A stretch of 64,000 nucleotides of DNA, from contig CP136065.1 in NCBI GenBank assembly GCA_032622095.1, positions 213,136,151 to 213,200,150 of the forward strand. The letters are read 5' to 3'. How positions within the stretch are numbered: position 1 is the first letter of the stretch; every line of letters starts with the position of its first letter. Under the pieces are notes generated by a model. The model searched no databases, was not told the origin of the DNA, and saw only the letters and a list, made by a program, of their open reading frames with translations. Source of the stretch: Siphonodentalium dalli (taxonomy: Eukaryota > Mollusca > Scaphopoda > Gadilida > Siphonodentaliidae). Made by a program: the position numbers and the translations under genes. Below, in pieces: positions 48,740 to 60,099 of this stretch.

Positions 48740-49095
48740 AATACGCACATAATCGACCTACAATGTGAAATAGGTACATAATGTGATTATTTGATTCGGA
48801 AATAAGCAGATAATTGACTCTTACACGTTATTTCGTTTTATGGCGCGGGCCAAAGTGAAAACACCTCTTAAAGAGCGTATACCTGAACAGTCGTGATTCC
48901 GCTTATTTTTGTCATTGTGCGCACATAATCTGCTAACAGTCATCTTATATATGAGCCGATAATGTGACTAAAACTTTCTCATGTTCAGCACTTTATCGAC
49001 TCAAAATGAAGCGATACTAGGCAGAATTTCTATCTAGAACAAGTTCTATGATAAGCAGATAATGTTCTGGTTTTCGGGAGAACAGGCTGTGTGAC
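48740..49095 (+). repeat. Repeat E copy
   Basis: Carries 'tgaaataggtacataatgtg', 'gttatttcgttttatggcgc', 'cattgtgcgcacataatctg', 'ctttatcgactcaaaatga'. Confidence 0.6.
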
Positions 49096-49136
49096 CATGA
49101 AATGAGCTGATTCAGCTGCCATCCACAACATTAAGA

Positions 49137-49560
49137 ATGGAATACCCGTGTGGGCCCTGTGTAGAATATGCCTACCGCCCCACTGCGAGGGGTAAGAATC
49201 CCATAGTGTGGCACTGTTTGCCGTGGGGTGCTTCCCGTGAGGTGTGGTGTAGAGTCATGGAGGTACTAGGGCGGTCGTGTCACGTGAGGCATCGACCTGC
49301 GGGTACGGCTTATCTCATGGTCCTCTTTGGTCCTACATCTCTTCATGACGGGTGGTGGAAATGACCCGACTCAATCGGCCAGAGTGTTTCCGGTAACATT
49401 TCTGACATCTATTCTATTCTTTCTTTTTTGTTTGTGTCTAGTTGTTTTTTTCTATTTCTCATGTACGTTGTTTCTTTTGTATCATGTCTCTTTGCATTTC
49501 GTCTTCATGACTTAAATGATTCAATCTTGTGATATTCACGCCTGTCTCACTGTGGGAGGT
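49137..49560 (+). mobile_element. Probable 5' UTR of a LINE
   Basis: GC-richer than its surroundings, with 'ccgtgtgggccctgtgtaga', 'gtaagaatcccatagtgtgg' and 'ggggtgcttcccgtgaggtg', then a T/C-rich stretch. Similar leaders precede LINE ORF1 genes in other invertebrates as I remember them. It lies directly upstream of the ORF1 below. Confidence 0.4.
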
Positions 49561-50411
49561 ACAGTGAGGCTGCTATATGCAATGGCCAAACGGGTCACCG
49601 CTTCACCAATGTATCGGTCGTTGGCCGGACCATAATTCGAAGGGTAGTCCGAGGCGGCTGCTGGGCTTGTTGTCGATTATTTTGCTTTTCTTATGGCAAC
49701 TCAAAACAAAACGTAAGATTGACCACCCGCCAAGTTCCACTGATGCTGATGTCTATCCTCAGTACTTGGTACTTGGATTTGATCCAAATGTCAAGATGAT
49801 GTTGATGAAACGTCACAAAGCATAGCCGGACAATTCAAATATGCCAAACCGATCAGGACTGGGCCACTAAGTTACTCTTCTGATCGAAAGTTCAAGAAAA
49901 ATTCAAACTGACGCTATTGTGCAATTAACATCTATTGCACACCCACCAGTGTTGATTACTCTTCACGAGACCTTGAACAGTAGCAGGGCGGTGCTGAGAA
50001 CTCGCGATATAGCTGATTCTTTTGAATCCGAGATATTGGCTGAGTTAGCACCAATGGGATCTACAGAAGTCCGTAGTTTTACGAAGACAGTTGATGGTCA
50101 AAAAGTTCAGTTGAATAGTTAACTTCGGGCCTTCAATCGGTGCGAACATCCACCGACATTGAAGATTGGGTATATGAAGATGAATTTAAGCACATATGCT
50201 CCAAATCCATTGCGATGTTTCAAATGTCAGGGGTATGGCCAAGGAACATTGTAAAAGTAAAGAAATCGTATGTGCACGATGCTCTATTTCTGGCGATGAT
50301 CATAAGGATTATACGAATCTTAAGAAATGTTCAAAATGTCAAGGTTCACATGCTGTAAAAATGGACCATTCGTGTCCAATTTTGGGAGAATGAGTTCAAG
50401 ATTCAACGGCG

Positions 50412-50801
50412 TTAACCCTTTACCCAACAGAAGGGCCCTGTGCCAATGCATTATCTTATATATGCGAGTCGACCATAGGTCGCCTCGCATATATAAGAGA
50501 ATGCATTGGCTTAACAAATTAAAAATTATAAAATTGTTAAAGAATGTAAGAAAAAATGGTAAAAAGTGTTAAAAAAAGATTTTTTTTTAGGCCAATGCAT
50601 TCTCTTATATATGCGAGGCGACCTATGGTCGACTCGCATATATAAGAGAATGCATTGGCACAGGGCTAACTGTAACTATCACAATGTGGTCAAGGAGCCG
50701 GTTCCAATGATATCCATATTTGTATGGTTCTATTGAGACAGACCGAAGATATTTTAGGCTGTTGAAGCTTTATTTGGCCGGTTTGTTGGGTAAAGGGTTA
50801 A
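50412..50801. mobile_element. TTAA MITE with paired palindromes, copy 3
   Basis: TTAA at 50412-50415 and 50798-50801. Palindromes at about 50443-50512 and 50591-50660. Same orientation as 34032. Inserted in the LINE ORF1. Confidence 0.85.
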
Positions 50802-50933
50802 GCTGAGAAGCATCTGTCATATATAGATCCTAATTAAATAGTTGATCCTCGACCATCCATTCCACGGATCGCATACTCAGCAATCGTATCTACAGAGAAT
50901 CAAACAAATCTCGTCAGTATAACACTACATGTA

Positions 50934-51273
50934 GCGGAGACTGATGTTAATTTGCGGAGACTGATGTTAATTTGCGGAGACTGATGTTAATTTGCGGAGA
51001 CTGATGTTAATTTGCGGAGACTGATGTTAATTTGTGGAGACGGATGTTAATTTGCGGAGACTGATGTTAATTTGCGGAGACTGATGTTAATTTGCGGAGA
51101 CTGATGTTAATTTGCGGAGACTGATGTTATTTTGCGGAGACTGATGTTAATTTGCGGAGACTGATGTTAATTTGCGGAGACTGATGTTAATTTGCGGAGA
51201 CTGATGTTAATTTGCGGAGACTGATGTTATTTTGCGGAGACTGATGTTATTTTGCGGAGAATGATGTTATTTC
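50934..51273 (+). repeat. Minisatellite, 20 bp x 17, inside LINE ORF1
   Basis: Sixteen units of 'gcggagactgatgttaattt' with few variants (for example 'gtggagacggatg' in one unit, 'gttatttt' in three), then a variant unit 'gcggagaatgatgttatttc' that leads back into ORF1. Twenty is not a multiple of three, so the expansion breaks the frame. Confidence 0.95.
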
Positions 51274-51527
51274 TGTTCAAGAACATGTAGCCCGCGTAAT
51301 GGATACAACCTCTGCCGTTGCGACATTTCCTCCTAAACAAATATATCCCAGATCTGTCAAGTATTTTGACTCTCAGAAGCAGATGTTGAGCTTTGAGTTT
51401 TCAATGTTCGATGCGATGCTTCGAGAGAAAGGATCATCTTTGGTAAGGGACAACCATGCACGTTGGCGGTTTGAAGCTGGCTTTTGGGCGAGGGATCAGC
51501 CACCCGACTGTCAACTTGATGCGTTGA

Positions 51528-51870
51528 TTAAACGGACAAGGCTCATTCGAACCTCCAAAGTTTTTTCTACGGATACGATATGTCGATAAATAAACGAACT
51601 ATATTGATATATCGGCTTCATAGGCTCTGAAAAACACTTGCCAAAGTCACAGCCATTCTTCAGCCGTTTTCAACTTTTCGCTAGAGATCAGACAAATGCT
51701 CTTTATTGCTACCATATCAGGAATAGACTACTACGGAATTCTCTTTTCTGTTCCATGTCGCACAAATGACGGTTTTTTGTTTTGGACCCAAACACCATAT
51801 TCACAGTTATATTTTTCATTACTTCAACGCGTCTTTTTGTAACATAATGCTCGTAGAAAGGTAGTTCGGA
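51528..51870 (+). mobile_element. Repeat F, copy 3
   Basis: Starts at TTAAACGGACAAGGCTCATT, contains 'acacttgccaaagtcacagc' and 'ctctttattgctaccatat', ends near 'gctcgtagaaaggtag'. Cuts the end of the LINE ORF1. Confidence 0.65.
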
Positions 51871-51944
51871 TATTTATGGACCTATTTCGATACTGAGAAA
51901 AATTCAAAAAACGAAAAATATTATGTGCATTTTGGAGCGCAAAC

Positions 51945-52680
51945 CGCTAGATTCATCAGGTATTATAAATATCTTATCAGTAATCCAGAAGGCGAAGTTG
52001 TCAGCTACTTCAAATAATTCGATTGCGATATCAATAAGACTTAATAAATTATTTATATTTGTTGAATACATTTCATGCAGATTTTATGTTTGCTGTTCTC
52101 AAAGCAGCATTTCTCTGTGTTTTTATATTATGTTTTGTATGTGTTTGCCCAATAGTCAGTTTCTTAATTGTTTTGATCCCAATCGAGCATTCTAGCTCTG
52201 ATTTGGGTGTTTTTATTGGTGTATATTTTGTCTCGTTTTAGTCTAATTCACGGTTACGTCTATAAACATTCGCTTTGCTTAACCCTTTACCCAACAAACC
52301 GGCCAAAACCGGCCAAATAAAGCTTCAACAGCCTAAAATATCTTCGGTCTGTCTCAATAGAACCATACAAATATGGGTATCATTGGAACCGGCTCCTTGA
52401 CCACATTGTGATAGTTACAGTTATGCCCTGTGCCAATGCATTCTCTTATATATGCGAGTCGACCATTTTTTCTTACATTCTTTAACAATTATATAATTTT
52501 TAATGTGTTAAGCCAATGCATTCTCTTATATATGCGAGACGACCTATGGTCGACTCGCATATATAAGAGAATGCATTGGCACAGGGCCCTTCTGTTGGGT
52601 AAAGGGTTAATCTTGATTAAGTTTCTCTCAGTCGTGATATGGCATATAATAACGACTAAAACGACGTAATATATATAAAT
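51945..52680. repeat. Dispersed repeat X, copy 2, split by a TTAA MITE
   Basis: 51945-52278 and 52611-52680 match 165-375 and 871-960. The TTAA at 52164-52167 is uninterrupted here, while copy 1 carries the AGGYACG MITE at that site. A different MITE (52279-52610) has entered this copy at another TTAA. Confidence 0.55.
52279..52610. mobile_element. TTAA MITE with paired palindromes, copy 4
   Basis: TTAA at 52279-52282 and 52607-52610; orientation as in 3364. The first palindrome is reduced to its left arm (52434-52466). The second is complete (52513-52580). Confidence 0.85.
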
Positions 52681-52681
52681 A

Positions 52682-52787
52682 GGTTATCACCACGATGTGG
52701 GTTTTCGAGATCAGTATTCAAGTCGAGCTGCCTTCTCTGGGCAGTCTATCGACGAGTCCTCAGAAAACACACATGGTGGTGATAACC
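52682..52787. repeat. 106-bp hairpin-forming inverted repeat
   Basis: Arms 'ggttatcaccacgatgtggg' plus 'ttttc' and their inverse ending 'ggtggtgataacc', separated by about 55 bp. Could be a very short MITE; no second copy seen. Confidence 0.7.
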
Positions 52788-53192
52788 AATTTATCTTACA
52801 ATTCGTCCCATAAAAATGCAACAAAACTCAATTGAAAACAGGAACAATTTTATTATCCGCAACAGACTATGTACACAATTCTCAGCACGCGACGTCGTGA
52901 GTCAATTTCTGAGAAATTCACGTCACGTAACTATTCAATTTCTCTTTGGCTGGAATCCGATTCAATGATGAGTCGACGATATTTCCCTTTAACATGATAA
53001 TTGTTATATTTTATGGTGCAATATCCGTGGATGGTAAATAGTGTTGGCGAGAGGCATTGCAGGAGACGGCCGTCCATTCACAGTTTTAATGAATTTCGAA
53101 GTTTCCGACACTTTAAAGCCACATGGTGCTTGCGCTCCGAAATACACATATTATTCGCTTTTGAAATTTTCTCAGTGTCGATAAATAGCTGA
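52788..53192. other. No feature recognised
   Basis: No supported gene or repeat. Confidence 0.3.
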
Positions 53193-53544
53193 ACTACCTT
53201 CCTACGAGCATTATGTAACACAAGAAGACGCACTGAAGAAATGAAAAATACAACTGTGAATACGGTGTTTGGGTCCCAAACAAAAAACCGTCATTTGCGC
53301 GACATGGAACAGAAAAGAGCGTTCCGTGATAGTCTATTCCTGATACGGTAGCAATAAAGAGCGTTTACCTGACTTATGGCGAAAAATTGAAAACGGATTA
53401 ACAATGGCTGTGACGTTGGTAAGTGTTTTTCAGATCATATGAAGCCGATAATCAATAGTTCGTTTATTTATCGACCTATCGTATCCGTCGCTCCAAATTA
53501 CGTAGGAAAACATTTGGAGGTTCGAATGAGCCATGTCCGTTCAA
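53193..53544 (-). mobile_element. Repeat F, copy 4
   Basis: Inverse of the family: 'aactaccttcctacgagca', 'gatacggtagcaataaagag' and 'ggttcgaatgagccatgtcc', ending near TTCAA 53540-53544 (TTAA mutated). Confidence 0.65.
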
Positions 53545-54416
53545 CAATTGTTTTCTGACTCGCACTCTCACGGAATTCGAATTGTAAATTACGAACTATT
53601 CGTAAGTATTCTGTCTTATAACATTAACATAATATAAAATGTATTTGATTTTCCCTTCTGTATTTTATCGAATAAAATATGCGGCCAGTAGCTTTTGGTC
53701 AAGACCGTACTGAATTACGGGGAATTCTCTACTTCGCTAATAGAAATTGTCAAAATAGTCCGTATATTTGTGCGATGTAAACAATGTGTAACGTTCGTTA
53801 ATTTTCAGAGTCCAACATATTATTTTGTGCCATTATTTAGTTCCCTCGGTCCTGTCTCCACAATTTGAACTAATTATTGATTATTTTACGTTCGTAGCAC
53901 GCGAGTATATTATTTTACGACTTTTAATTAGTTATTTTGACGTTTTGTTTTTTGAAAACTAGCCAGTTGTCGAAACTCACATGGACCAGCTGTTGCCATA
54001 CAAAATATCTTTGTTGCCATTCAGGATACAAGATCGGAAACAACCTAGGCGGTTTCGCGTGTATTTAAGGAAAAATAGCTAAATACTATTATTGAGAGAT
54101 AGCGCGACCATCTGGTCGTCTTCCTGCATCCCCAACTGCTATTAATTCCAAATCTGAGCAAGCAGATACATGTATTATATATGTTAAAATGGTATCAACT
54201 CTATATGTCACCATGTGTGCTATGATTGGAGTATGATCATTATTCCCTGCATCACGAGACTTCACTGGGCGTCTATCTTAAAACTTATCAGTCAGGACAG
54301 AATACAATTTTGCATAGTAATCCTCTTCTTGCACGTGAGAGATACCATGCACAAACAAATTGTACTTATGACCGTGGATTTCTCTAAGCATGCCACGGTC
54401 AACTATTTCCACAATC
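53545..54416. other. No feature recognised
   Basis: AT-rich sequence without supported genes. Confidence 0.3.
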
Positions 54417-54740
54417 TTAGTATTGAACATTACCTCTAACTGTAGCATCTTTTTTTTTAATTGACCAAGTGTTTTTTTGTTGTATTGTGGTATTTGATTT
54501 AGTCATCTCCTCGTAAAGTATGAATGGTTGAACCAAGTCTCGATTCAACTGTTTCAAGGGCAGAAGCAATATTCCGTTTTTCATCGGTGATCTTATTTCA
54601 TTCAACTGTTTCAAGGGCAGAAGCAATATTCCGTTTTTCATCGGTGATCGTATTTCACTGATATTTCCTTTCGAATGCTGTATGTCATGTTTCACAATCT
54701 CAAAGTTCATTAATAGGCTTGTATTCATATTAGTCATCAT
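54417..54740 (-). CDS. Hypothetical 107-aa ORF with a 19-residue direct duplication
   Basis: The open frame contains EIRSPMKNGILLLPLKQLN twice in a row, from a 57-bp tandem duplication at about 54540-54654 with one difference. The rest is polar (DLVQPFILYEEMTKSNTTIQ, then a Lys-rich tail). No domain recognised. The in-frame duplication could be chance or a repeat-derived ORF. The true start is uncertain. Confidence 0.2.
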   Translation of the reverse strand: MMTNMNTSLLMNFEIVKHDIQHSKGNISEIRSPMKNGILLLPLKQLNEIRSPMKNGILLLPLKQLNRDLVQPFILYEEMTKSNTTIQQKNTWSIKKKDATVRGNVQY

Positions 54741-56145
54741 CTGTTATAATTCTGAATGTGTCACCGCACCAGATAGAAATTCCTGTGCCTGAGTGTAATG
54801 ACATTGTCACAATTTGAAGTCCAAATGAATAAATCGTATTGACCTTGGCCTGTTTCCAGGCAAATCAAAGAGAAAATGCGTAAACACACCTTGTGTAAGT
54901 CCATTCTGAACATTCAACGGATCAGTTACATTTCTATTTAACACTGCTCACATTTAATTGCGGCTTTGGGACCTGATAGCTATTAAGTACCCTGTAATTT
55001 TTGGATAATTCACTGCGACAATGTCACGAGTAACTGCGGTCTGCCATTATCGGAAGTCATATCCAATTAATTAATTTCTCTAAATGCATTTTTTAAATAA
55101 ATACAGACGAGAGAAGAGTGATAATTAATCAAACTCACAACTCACAACAACTGATAACTAATGACGTTCTCAATCTGAACAACATGTTTTAAGATAATTT
55201 CCATGGTGTTCCCGATGCAACCGCTATCGTAAATACTGACAAAATATCAATTTCTGGTAAAATTTTGCCCGGCTTTCTTGATTTAATTTCCCATATCTTT
55301 CAAGAAAAAACTGTTCAATATTAATCCTCACTTGAGGAAAGTGTAAATTTTAGCGAAAAATATATAATATTCAGTAAAAATAACCAATTTCTAGGTATTT
55401 GCGAAAACAAAGTTTTGCTATTGTCAATACATCTTCCAAAATATTTCAGTTCGGCTTCCTGGCAAACTTGGGGAAATATTTTTATCCCAAAATGGTCGGT
55501 TTTTGATGTTATTTTCGATAGCAGTTGCCATTAAAACTGAATTATTTTTCGCGGTAAACAAATAATATTTCTGAGAAATCACAAATTGAAAACAACACTG
55601 AATGCCATTGTAAATAACTTGTTCTTCAGATTCACAACACATATATATTGCCTGTTCACAGAATAAAGAGCTTAGTTAGTTTAGTTTAGCAAAATAAAAC
55701 ATTTTGTTACCAAATTATCATGACGAAACAAAACAAAACTGACATAAACTGACACTAAATCAATCGTGGAATTTTTCACCTGGAAATTTATAAGGCAAGA
55801 AATCGACTCTAAGCCAATTACGCTCAAAGTTATATGTATTCTTCTCCAATTATTCGACTATTTGCTCAGGAACTATATATGTACTTTTGTCGCGGTGTAT
55901 GGCACATTAAATGGACATGAGGCACTCGCAGTGGGTGCATTCACAAATGTTTATATTTACACTCACAGATGCATTCGCGTAGTGGAACATGAATGCAGGA
56001 CGTTGGTTGGTCGAAACTACGTCACATGAAGTCGCCCGCAGACCCCAACTTGCATCCATTTTGTGCAGACGCAACTTGCATCGAGCCACGAGAATAACGC
56101 TGAAATTGGGCGCTTAATGCTCTTTTAATCTGTCAGTTGGCTCGG
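54741..56145. other. No feature recognised
   Basis: Short ORFs (for example 55766-56029 plus) without recognisable domains. Confidence 0.3.
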
Positions 56146-56545
56146 TTAACCCTTTACCCAACAGGACGGCCCTGTGCCAATGCATTCTCATATATATGCG
56201 AGTCGACCATAGGTCGCCTCGCATATATAAGAGAATGCATTGGCTTAACACATTAAAAATTATAAAATTGTTAAAGAATGTAAGAAAAAATGGTAAAAAG
56301 TGTTAAAAAAAGATTTTTTTTAGGCCAATGCATTCTCTTATATATGCGAGGCGACCTATGGTCGACTTGCATATATAAGAGAATGCATTGGCACAGGGCA
56401 TAACTGTAACCATCACAATGTGGTCAATGAGCCGGTTCCAATGATACCCATATTTGTATGGTTCTATTGAGACAGACCGAAGATATTTTAGGCTGTTGAA
56501 GCTTTATTTGGGCGTTTTTGGCCGGTTTGTTGGGTAAAGGGTTGA
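56146..56545. mobile_element. TTAA MITE with paired palindromes, copy 5
   Basis: TTAA at 56146-56149; the right site reads TTGA (56542-56545), a point change. Palindromes at about 56174-56243 and 56322-56393. Same orientation as 34032. Confidence 0.8.
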
Positions 56546-58289
56546 TTGTAAGTATAAGTAATGGACATTTAGTATGTTGCGTTGCATATGGAAGTACGGA
56601 GGGAGTACGAGTGGAACGCAAAAGCGAAAATGTCAGACCAACTTGCATTCATGCTCTATAGAACGCAATCAAATCAACATCCATTTCTTAAGTAAAACCA
56701 CCATCACTAAGAATTTTAACAACGTGGAAAAATATTGACGTTGTTCTAATTGTCATTAATGATACATGTAACTCTTGCGAGTGTCATATGTCCCGTTAAC
56801 GTGTAAGCGCACATGCGTGCATGCCAGAGTATCAATGCTGGCAATAGAAATATGGGAAGATCGGGGTACTCTATTAATGGAAAACATTTGAGTCGTGTTT
56901 GAGGTTTGCGAAGTTAGTTATAGCACGATACTCTGTTTGACGTATATAATACTTTCAAACCAGATATACAATGTACCATTATATGGTGTTTAACTAAAAT
57001 CAATCATAATGAGAAATGTCATACAGAAAATGGTCAAATAAATGAAGTAAAAATTAATAGATGGCATTCCTCGCATTCGAATTCGCGCATACACCTCTCT
57101 AGCTGCACGAACTCTCCTCTCACAGTGCGGTATCGTTAAACTACATATATTGTCAAGACTATTTAACACAAGAAAAAACGACGCATGCATCAGATCGCCC
57201 ATGAATTATTTTACAAAGAATTTGTCACATATGTTTAGGAAATATTATAAATTTAATAATGGAACTTCAGAAGAACGGAACTACATAATTATATTATTAT
57301 ACATCTGAGGGTATGATATAAGCTCACAAACGTCACAAACAAGCATGCAATCTCGAGCTGGGACCACCCCTACTGTGAAGTAGATTATTGAGGAACAAGT
57401 ATTAACAATAAAAAGAATATATTCCCTGCATGTTTATTCATTTTTCATAAATTTACACAGTGCAATTGGTGTATATGGTCTATAGTACGGTCATATCTAG
57501 TGTAGAGATTCATGACATGATCTTGTACTTTTTGTGGTTCGATAGTCTTTTAAGGTGAATTCCGTAAACATGCATATGGTATGCACATCTGATTAATGAG
57601 TAGTAACCGTATAGGAAACGCCCCGAACATACAACAACCGGTATTGCACAATGACATCAGTTTGTTTGATATAAATTATTTATTACACGCTTGTTCCTAG
57701 AACTACAGTGTTATTGCTGTTCCATATTTACAAATCCGTATGGAACGTACGTTCCATGCGCATCTCGTTGACGTAAAATGACGTACATGACGTTCGCCTC
57801 AACCATGAAACTGGAACTATTTAAATAAAAGAATCATCACACATGACAAACAAGCCCTGTATGAGCCTAAATAAACCTTCTAATCCTGTATTTTTAATGC
57901 ACGGATTCTAGGACGCGACGCGTGTAGTAAACACAGAACGACACGATGTGTGGATGGGTTTGTCGATACGGCACTCCAGCCCCAAAACAATAGTCATTTG
58001 GCAAATTATGTCATTCCTTTTTGAAGTGCCTATCATCTACTGAAGTTGGATCCTACCACCGGCCAGAAATTGTGTCTCATTGAGTCATTGTGCCCCATCC
58101 ATGTAACTCGCTGAAACTCGCAAAAATTAAAGAAAATAATTTTGCCTTGAAAATTGGTCACTGGGCTAGATTCAACCTTCACCTGATGATAGCATTTTGA
58201 ACAAATATAGTAACATGTGTTATATGGCTAATATCTCTGGACTGGCGCCATGAATATTAGTCTGGAAATGAGAGAAATGTATACATTTA
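56546..58289. other. No feature recognised
   Basis: No supported gene. 'gtatggaacgtacgttccat' near 57737 is a short palindrome only. Confidence 0.3.
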
Positions 58290-58457
58290 TTGATGGACGT
58301 GTCGTGGGCTCTTCATATAGGATCGGGTTCATTATTCCGAAGGTTCCATATTCCGAAGGGTCGCTATCACAAAGGTTCTTTATTAAGAAGATTTGCTATT
58401 ATGGGCTTATTTAACCAGAACAGATGGACAACTCTAAAATCAAGTGGTTATTATTAC

Positions 58458-58630
58458 CTAAAAATTGTAAGAAACATTTATTTAAAAAAAATGATAAAAA
58501 ATTGTTAGGCCAAGGCATTCTATTATATATGCGAGGCGACCTATGGTGACTCGCATATATAAGAGAATGCATTAGCACAGGGTAAACAAATCCCGACTTA
58601 CGACTGGATTTGATATGGCGGGTCACATAT
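58458..58630. mobile_element. Truncated MITE of the TGTGACCCGCC family
   Basis: Right half only: 'gtaagaaacatttattt' spacer, one palindrome (58508-58575) and the terminal 'aatcccgacttacgactgg' to 'ggcgggtcaca', as at 15912-15959. Confidence 0.7.
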
Positions 58631-58902
58631 GAACCTATTTTGATGAGGATGTGTTCAAGTATAACAATTTCTTTTTCGCTCATAAGTGACACAAACTTAT
58701 AAAGATAAATATATATACATATAACATACAATGTTTTGGATAAATTCATTTCGTTATTCGTATAGGAAGTTTCGGGTATATTCAACTCTCACCATAGATA
58801 GCAATTAGCATTGGGTGGGTGGGTCATTAGATTTTTAAGGGGCTGGGGTAAGAATCATTAGTCACAAAATGGTCCGAGTCGAACCAGTTTCGGACAACTT
58901 AC

Positions 58903-59131
58903 CTTCGTAGAAATTTTCAGTGTGTGAAATGTCGTGCACCCCGATCGGTATCATAATGGAAAGCAAAACGATATCACTGAGTGAGAGGTTACAAACCAAA
59001 ACATTTGTTACGTTGTTTCTCATTCCGGGAAATCTCACTAGCACCGCATAAAGAACAAGGAAATTCGTCACCGTAGCAAACAACAGCAATACTGCTATTG
59101 AGAATACAAAGGCCCACTTCCAATATTCCAT
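58903..59131 (-). CDS. GPCR TM1-TM2 exon, duplicate copy 3
   Basis: The open frame from ATG 59131 matches the copies at 46 and 47 kb in length, phase and donor (GAAG|gtaagt). TM1 is AFVFSIAVLLLFATVTNFLV with Asn, the loop RFPGMRNNVTN, TM2 VLVCNLSLSDIVLLSIMIPI with Asp, and the end HDISHTENFYEG. Differences from the other copies are mostly conservative. The downstream flank (58765-58900) also matches 47227-47345. The segment is duplicated and then heavily invaded by transposons on its upstream side. Confidence 0.65.
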
Positions 59132-59282
59132 CACACTAGACGGCTGGTTTCAGTTTTGATATATATGTCGTCTACACGAAACACAGATATGTCATATATC
59201 ACGGACGTGTGGGAACGTCGCAGAAGAGTTCCTGACTGAGAATGCTTCAGAACGAAGTCCAGACATATTATTTCAACATATT
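59132..59282 (-). repeat. Proximal upstream flank of GPCR duplicate, unit 3
   Basis: 'ggtttcagttttgatatat', 'cgtctacacgaaacacaga' and 'gaacgtcgcagaagagttcc' match units 1 and 2. The unit is broken at about 59283 by Repeat E and continues at 60100. Confidence 0.65.
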
Positions 59283-59612
59283 CTCACGCATATACACACA
59301 TAATCGACCTATAATTTGAAATAGGTTCATAATGTATTTTTTTAATTCTGTAATAATACGATAATGGACTCATATCCGTTATTCCGTTCTATGGTGCTGG
59401 CCACAGTGAAGCATATGAGCGTACACCTGATGGGTCGTGGGTTGGCTTATTTGTGTCATTGTGCGCACATAATGAAATATAATGAAGTCATTACGAGTCG
59501 ACAATGAGACTAAAACGCTTTCATTTTCAGTTCATTATCGACTAAAAATGAGGCATTCTAAGCAGATTATCGACCTAAAACTCAGTGTGCGGATTTTCGG
59601 GAAAACAGGCTG
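59283..59612 (+). repeat. Repeat E copy
   Basis: 'cgcatatacacacataatcg', 'ccgttattccgttctatgg', 'tgtcattgtgcgcacataat' and 'ttcattatcgactaaaaatg'. Confidence 0.6.
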
Positions 59613-59660
59613 ATTGCTCACCCTCTGACGGATGTTACATTGATTGAACCCAATTTAAAA

Positions 59661-60052
59661 TGCCATGCATACCCTGTGCCAATGCATTCTCTTATATATG
59701 CGAGTCGACCATAGGTCGCCTCGCATATATAAGAGAATGCATTGGCCTAACAATTTTGTATCATTTAAAAAAAAAAAAATGTTTCTTACAATTTTTAGGA
59801 CATAAAATCAAAAAACATCCATTACCCTGCAGGGAGCCCCACACATATATAGAAGCATATAGAAGAGTGTCGTCTGCTCATGTTTGTCTGGGGCTCTGTA
59901 TGGGTGAAATTATAATATTGTTAAAGAATACAAGAAAACATTATTAAAATTGTAAAAAATTGTTAGGCCAATGCATTCTCTTATATATGCGAGGCGACCT
60001 ATGGTCGACTCGCATATATAAGAGAATGCATTGGCACAGGGTATGCATGGCA
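59661..60052. mobile_element. MITE with palindromic core, TGCCATGCAT ends
   Basis: Ends TGCCATGCATACCCTGTGCC and its inverse. Palindromes at about 59680-59747 and 59969-60036. The spacer is shared with 15646-15864. A further half palindrome lies just outside at 60053-60090. Confidence 0.75.
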
Positions 60053-60099
60053 TATATAAGATAATGCATTGGCCTAACAATTTTTTACAATTTACATCA

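Larger units (their letters stand above)
49577..51527 (+). pseudogene. LINE ORF1 (gag-like, zinc knuckles), interrupted
   Basis: Nucleic-acid-binding ORF1 of a Jockey/CR1-type element. Pieces in order: 49577-49825; 49919-50122 (ARAVLRTRDIADSF-type region); a linker with KIGYMKMNLSTYAPNPLRCF; first knuckle CFKCQGYG near 50215; second knuckle CARCSISGDDHKD (50276-50315); third knuckle CSKCQGSHAVKMDHSCP (50333-50383). A TTAA MITE (50412-50801) follows. After it the frame resumes (AEKHLSYIDPN, then RPSIPRIAYSAIVSTE), enters the minisatellite, and continues from about 51254 (AENDVISVQEHVARVMD) to DALIKRT. It is finally cut by Repeat F at 51528. Stops and frameshifts are present throughout. No RT follows. 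Confidence 0.65.

Noticed and set aside
50934-51273. Regular 20-bp repeats resembling a CRISPR array
   Set aside because: The units are head-to-tail without unique spacers, the context is a eukaryotic LINE ORF1, and no cas gene exists.
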